From Polyangiaceae bacterium (GTDB lineage Bacteria; Myxococcota_A; Polyangia; Polyangiales; Polyangiaceae), in contig JADJYE010000035.1 in assembly GCA_016719945.1 (NCBI GenBank), forward strand, positions 1 through 64,000: DNA of 64,000 nt. The letters run 5' to 3'. Shown piece by piece: positions 60,308-64,000 of this stretch (position 1 is its first letter; every line of letters begins with the position of its first letter). The notes beneath the pieces are model-generated. The model saw only the letters and a program-made list of their open reading frames with translations. It did not search any database and had not been told where the DNA came from. The position numbers were made by a program, and so were the translations under genes.

Positions 60308-62067
60308 AGCTCACTCCGAAGGTGAGCCTCCTCGCGGTTGCGCTCGCGTGCGTGCCGGTCGGCGTTCTGCTGGGGCTCTTCTTGCCACGCTATGGCGCAG
60401 CGGTCCGCGAGACCGAGCAGCGAAGGCAGTTCGAGCTCGCCCAGGCAGCGGGGGCCCTGGTCGCGCACCACGTCGACCGCGTCGGTGACGACGCCCGCAG
60501 CGTGGGCGAGGCCATGAAGCACGTCGGAGGGATGCGCTCAGAGGACGTGGCGGACGGCTTGGTGGCCGTCGAGGCGATCATGGCGACTCGACGCTCCGTC
60601 GCCGCCGTGAGGATCGAGATCCCGAGCCGCGCGGTCTCCGTCGTGCTCGCGAAGGAGGGCAGCGACCGCTCGGACGCGACGCCTTCTACAGAGGAGCAGC
60701 GTCGGCGCGCCGACGACGACGCTCGCGGGATCACCGTCGAGCTCCTCGACGACAGACGTGCGCTGCTGATCGCGTCGGTCGGCGCCGCGAAGTCGGGGGA
60801 GCGGGTCTACGTGACGGCGCCGCTCTATCTCACACCGATGCGTGAGGACCTGGCGGCGCTGGTCGCGGCGCGCGGCCTCGACCACGGGGAGAGCCTCGTC
60901 GTCCTCGACCCGGGGCGCCGGGTCGTCGTTGCGCTGGGCAGCCCCCCGCTGGCCACGGGCGCCGACGGCTCCGCGATCCCGATCGTCCGGCGCCACGGGG
61001 CCGCAGACCCTCACCAGCGCTTCGCCATTCAAGAGGACGACGTCGAGGGCTCGGAGCCGCGCGCTTACTCGTTCGTCACCGTGGACCGCCCCGGTGAGGA
61101 CGCCTCGAGCGGCTGGGCCATTGCGCTCGGGCGCCCCCACGCGGTCGCGTATGAGCGGCTCTATGCCATTCGGCGCGTGCTCATCCTGCTGGCCGGCGGG
61201 ACGCTGGCGGTCTCGGCGCTGCTGGCCGCGCTCATGGCGCGCTCCTGGGTCCGGCCGCTCGTCGCGCTCGAGCGCCGAGCCCGCAACCTCGGTGACCGCG
61301 CCTTCGAGCGGATCACCTCGCCGTCCCTGCGGTCCGACGAGATCGGAGAGGTCGACCGCGCCATCGTGCGCGCAGCGGCTCAGCTGGAGCAGGCGGAGCA
61401 GGTCCTCGCTGAGGAGGTGCAGAAGCGCACGAACCTGTCGCGCTTCATCTCTCCGGAGATCGTGGAGGCGATCCTCGACGGGCGCCATCGGCTCGAGCTC
61501 GGAGGGGAGCGGCGGCTCGTCACGGTGCTATTCGCAGATATCGTGGCCTTCACCCCCCTGTCTGAGAGCCGCTCGCCCGAGGAGGTCGTCAAGGTGCTCA
61601 ATGACGTCTTCAGCGTGTTGACGGAGGTCGTGTTCCGGCACGAGGGGGTCGTCGACAAGTTCGTGGGCGACTCGATCATGGCCCTGTGGGGAGCGCCCTT
61701 CGAACAGCCAGACCACGCCGCGCGCGCGCTCGCGGCCGCGACCGACATGATGCGCTTCCTGGAGAACACCGCGGAGGCGCTCAAGGCGGACCTCGGCCTC
61801 GACCTGCGCCTCGCGATCGCCGTGAACAGCGGAGAGGTGGTCGTGGGGAACATTGGCTCGACGCGGCGGATGGAATACACGGCGATCGGCGACGCGGTGA
61901 ACGTGGCCGCGCGGCTCGAGGCCATCGCCCGTCCCAATCAGGTGCTCGTGGGCGAGCGGACCGCCGAGCTCGCCGGCCCAGGCTTCCCGCTGAGAGAGCT
62001 CGGGAGGCGGCGCGTCGCCGGCAGGGCCGCGGAGATCGGCGTCTACGAGCTGGAGGTGCCGCAATGA
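60304..62067 (+). CDS. Membrane-bound class III adenylate/guanylate cyclase
   Basis: This is 587 aa from TTG 60304 (overlapping the OmpA stop). A first membrane segment (SLLAVALACVPVGVLLGLFL) is followed by a sensor-like extracytoplasmic domain of about 240 residues. A second segment is YAIRRVLILLAGGTLAVSAL, then HAMP (RARNLGDRAFERITSPSLRS, DEIGEVDRAIVRAA). The catalytic domain (about 400-580) has VTVLFADIVAFTPLSE (metal Asp), GDSIMALWGAPF, and YTAIGDAVNVAARLEAIARP. The nucleotide specificity (ATP or GTP) is not decided here. The ATGA overlap with the next gene suggests one coupled signalling unit. Confidence 0.93.
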   Translation: MKLTPKVSLLAVALACVPVGVLLGLFLPRYGAAVRETEQRRQFELAQAAGALVAHHVDRVGDDARSVGEAMKHVGGMRSEDVADGLVAVEAIMATRRSVAAVRIEIPSRAVSVVLAKEGSDRSDATPSTEEQRRRADDDARGITVELLDDRRALLIASVGAAKSGERVYVTAPLYLTPMREDLAALVAARGLDHGESLVVLDPGRRVVVALGSPPLATGADGSAIPIVRRHGAADPHQRFAIQEDDVEGSEPRAYSFVTVDRPGEDASSGWAIALGRPHAVAYERLYAIRRVLILLAGGTLAVSALLAALMARSWVRPLVALERRARNLGDRAFERITSPSLRSDEIGEVDRAIVRAAAQLEQAEQVLAEEVQKRTNLSRFISPEIVEAILDGRHRLELGGERRLVTVLFADIVAFTPLSESRSPEEVVKVLNDVFSVLTEVVFRHEGVVDKFVGDSIMALWGAPFEQPDHAARALAAATDMMRFLENTAEALKADLGLDLRLAIAVNSGEVVVGNIGSTRRMEYTAIGDAVNVAARLEAIARPNQVLVGERTAELAGPGFPLRELGRRRVAGRAAEIGVYELEVPQ

Positions 62068-62741
62068 GGGGCGCGGGCGTCGGCCTCATCGTGGCGTCTG
62101 TGCTGGGCTCGAGCCCGGCGGTCGCGCAAGACTTTCCCGAGCCCGTCGTTCAATGGGGCGTGCAACCGGACGAATCATGCGAGGACATCGCGCAGGTGGT
62201 CTGGGGTGACGCGCGGCACGCGCCGCTGGTCATGCGCTACAACGCCGTGACGTGCACCCGCGGCGCGCCCCTCAAGGTGGGGTTGACCCTCATCCTCCCG
62301 GCGAAGGTCACCGCACCCGCGGCCGCGCGCATCCGCTCGATCGTCCCCAGCGTGCAGGCGCGGCCTCCCGGAGGGTCGTGGTCAGCCGCCGCGCAGGGGG
62401 CTCCCCTCGACGATAACTCGGGCGTGCAGACCCTCGAGACGGGGCGCGCCTCCATTCAGTTCCTCGATCGCTCCCAGCTCATGCTGTCCGAGAACACGCT
62501 CGTGGTGATCTTCGGCACGGCGTCGCAGAGCACCGTCGGTTCTCGCGGCGCGCCCAAGATCGAGATCGATCAGGGGGAGGTCCGCGCGATGGTCGCTGCG
62601 CTCCGCGGGGAGCCCCTCGAGGTCGCGACCCCAGGCGGCGGAAGCGTCGCGGCGACCAGCCGAGAGACGGTCATCGAGCGCAAAGGGGACCGCTCGACCG
62701 TGGTCGTGTTCGAGGGCTCCGCGCGGGTCGCGAACGCTTGA
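62064..62741 (+). CDS. LysM/FecR-domain protein, 5' part before an in-frame stop
   Basis: This is 225 aa. ATG 62064 overlaps the cyclase stop (ATGA). Signal peptide RGAGVGLIVASVLGSSPAVA. A LysM-like region, DESCEDIAQVVWGDARHAPL, VMRYNAVTCTRGAPLKVGLT, is followed by a FecR-type domain: GVQTLETGRASIQFLDRSQL, MLSENTLVVIFGT, IEIDQGEVRAMVAALRGEPL and VFEGSARVANA. The TGA at 62739-62741 follows directly, but the same frame then continues ATVQVAKNFGTRF, the usual FecR ending. It probably is the front of a longer protein. Confidence 0.7.
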   Translation: MRGAGVGLIVASVLGSSPAVAQDFPEPVVQWGVQPDESCEDIAQVVWGDARHAPLVMRYNAVTCTRGAPLKVGLTLILPAKVTAPAAARIRSIVPSVQARPPGGSWSAAAQGAPLDDNSGVQTLETGRASIQFLDRSQLMLSENTLVVIFGTASQSTVGSRGAPKIEIDQGEVRAMVAALRGEPLEVATPGGGSVAATSRETVIERKGDRSTVVVFEGSARVANA

Positions 62742-64000
62742 GCGACGGTCCAGGTTGCGAAGAACTTCGGGACCCGATTCACAGGCAAGTCCGCGCCTTC
62801 CGCCCCGCGACCGCTCCCCGCGGCCCCCGCGTGGACCGGCCCTGCGCCGGAGGTCCTCCTCTTGGCCGGTGACGACGACCCCTGGACCACCGAATGGGTC
62901 CCGGCGTTCGAAGCGAAGGCGCACCGAATCGAGCTCGCCACCGATGCGGCCTTCGCGTCGCTGGAGCTTCGCCAAGAGGTGCCCGGGAGCGTGCGCAGGT
63001 TCGTCGCGCGCCGCGTGAAGCCGGGCGTCTATCACCTGCGCGTTCGGTCGATCGACGCGGAGGACTACCTGGGCATCGCGTCGGAGACGCGCAAGACGGC
63101 CATCGCGAGGGTCAACGTCGTTGAGGGCTCACTCGAGCGAACTCCGGAGGGGGCGCTCGTCACGCCCTCGACGCGCCTCTCGGTCGTCGCTCCGCCGGGG
63201 ACCAACGTGTCCCTCGAGGATGGGACCTCGATCGCGAGCGACGCTCCATTCGTCCTCGCGGGGCGGCCGGCCGCGATCATCGTCAGGATGGGTGGCGCCG
63301 AGGCCCGGCTCGCGCTGCGCTACCCCGCGCGCCCCGAGGTGGCGTCGAGTGAGCTGGCGGCTCGAAAGGAGGAGGTGGCCCAAGCGCCCACCCTCGTGGA
63401 CATGGCGTCGCCACAGCCTTTCGCTTGGGGCGCCACGCCGGGCGCGCTGGGAGGGCCGAGCCCTCTGTGGGTGCCCCGAAGCTCGTCATGGGCCGTCGTG
63501 TCCGGCGGGGCGTCGACCTCGCTGGAGGCTCCCGAGGGAGCCGGCTCGTTCCGCGTGGCAGGGCTCGCACCCCTTGGCCCCGCTGGGCTCGAGCTCGAGC
63601 TTCGCTCCGAGCGGGCGAGCGACGCAATGGCGCGCGCCGACCTCGCCCTCGCCGGGTGGGTCGGCGTTCGATCGAGCTTCCTGTCGCTCGAGGACGCCGA
63701 GGTCTGGGACGTCGGTGCTGCCGTTCGGGCTGGCTTCCCGATGGGGCCTGCCGCGCTGCCTCCGCGCGTGGAAGGGGCCGCCGCGGTCACCGCCCAGCTC
63801 GGCGCGTTCACGTTGGTCCTCGACGCCGGGCTCCGGTTGGTAGCGGACGGCTCGGGCGCCGGTGCCCGGGGCGCGATCGGCTTCGGCGCGGCCTTCGTCG
63901 CGTACGAGGCGCTGCCCTGGCTCTCCATCCTCGCTGGCGTCGACGGGGCGTCGGTCCGGGCGGCGGAGGCCTTCCTCCCCGACGTGGGTCTGGTTGGCGG
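62742..64000 (+). pseudogene. Continuation of the LysM/FecR protein after the in-frame TGA (partial)
   Basis: The frame of the upstream ORF stays open from 62742 to the end of the window (419 codons) and has no good start codon near its beginning. It starts ATVQVAKNFGTRFTGKSAP, completing the FecR fold. Then come PEVLLLAGDDDPWTTEWVPA, RVKPGVYHLRVRSIDAEDYL (a repeated carbohydrate-binding or fibronectin-like domain) and a Pro/Ser-rich region. The last 130 residues look like beta-barrel strands (ALAGWVGVRSSFLSLED; GAFTLVLDAGLRLVADGSG). It may be the rest of one gene disrupted by GGA to TGA, or a sequencing error. The 3' end lies beyond the window. Confidence 0.6.

Overview
The window is GC-rich DNA (about 70% by eye) from a bacterium that looks like a Myxococcota member of the Polyangia/Sandaracinus kind. 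The taxonomic call is inference. It rests on three Hanks-type Ser/Thr kinases, many lipoproteins with Gly/Ala/Asn-rich linkers after the lipobox, Cys-rich repeat proteins, a MYXO-CTERM-like sorting tail, thrombospondin type 3 repeats, an FHA-sigma54 activator and a DUF2169/DUF3540/DUF4150 type VI secretion cargo module. No rRNA operon, CRISPR array or replication origin is visible. One tRNA gene, tRNA-Thr(CGT), is present.

Layout. 1-5 kb: a group II intron (9-1945) sits inside the signal-peptide codons of a lipoprotein gene. A decayed coding repeat and a divergent LysR/quinone-oxidoreductase pair follow, all broken by indels. 5-11.3 kb: an EamA transporter overlaps a GH5 glycosidase lipoprotein; then come an adenosine-deaminase-like enzyme and two lipoproteins. 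11.4-17.8 kb: ahpC-ahpD, a Ser/Thr kinase, a small Cys-rich lipoprotein, an HTH/nucleotidyltransferase pair with a palindrome over its start codon, and an N-formylglutamate amidohydrolase. 17.8-25.1 kb: the T6SS module vgrG, DUF2169-pentapeptide, pentapeptide, DUF3540, DUF4150, transcribed right to left. 25.2-30.1 kb: lipoproteins, a CAP protein and an ECF42 sigma factor with DGPF and VOC partners. 30.2-36.4 kb: a direct-repeat element, a DUF1552/DUF1592 pair, a frameshifted Xaa-Pro aminopeptidase, a ComEC-like metallo-beta-lactamase and DUF4031. 36.6-46.8 kb: an envelope block with an OmpA/TSP3 porin, a 1092-aa MYXO-CTERM protein overlapping a Cys-rich repeat lipoprotein, and others. 46.9-49.7 kb: two nested palindromes, a long hairpin and a dead IS1380-like transposase. 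49.7-58.7 kb: a kinase fused to a pilin-like domain, tRNA-Thr, a Cys-rich lipoprotein with a ferritin-like domain, an aquaporin, a kinase with a receiver-like tail and an FHA-sigma54 activator. 58.9-64 kb: an overlapping operon of OmpA protein, adenylate cyclase and LysM/FecR protein, running off the window.

How the genes work together. Translational coupling is common: start/stop overlaps of the GTGA, ATGA, TTGA or TGATG kind occur at 5894, 11912, 20080, 31829, 36178, 41821, 60304 and 62064. Much of the coding capacity goes to envelope, signalling and secretion. Single-base frameshifts and a nonsense codon interrupt about ten otherwise well-conserved genes. Some may be uncorrected sequencing indels rather than biology, so genes called pseudogene only on that basis should be read with care.
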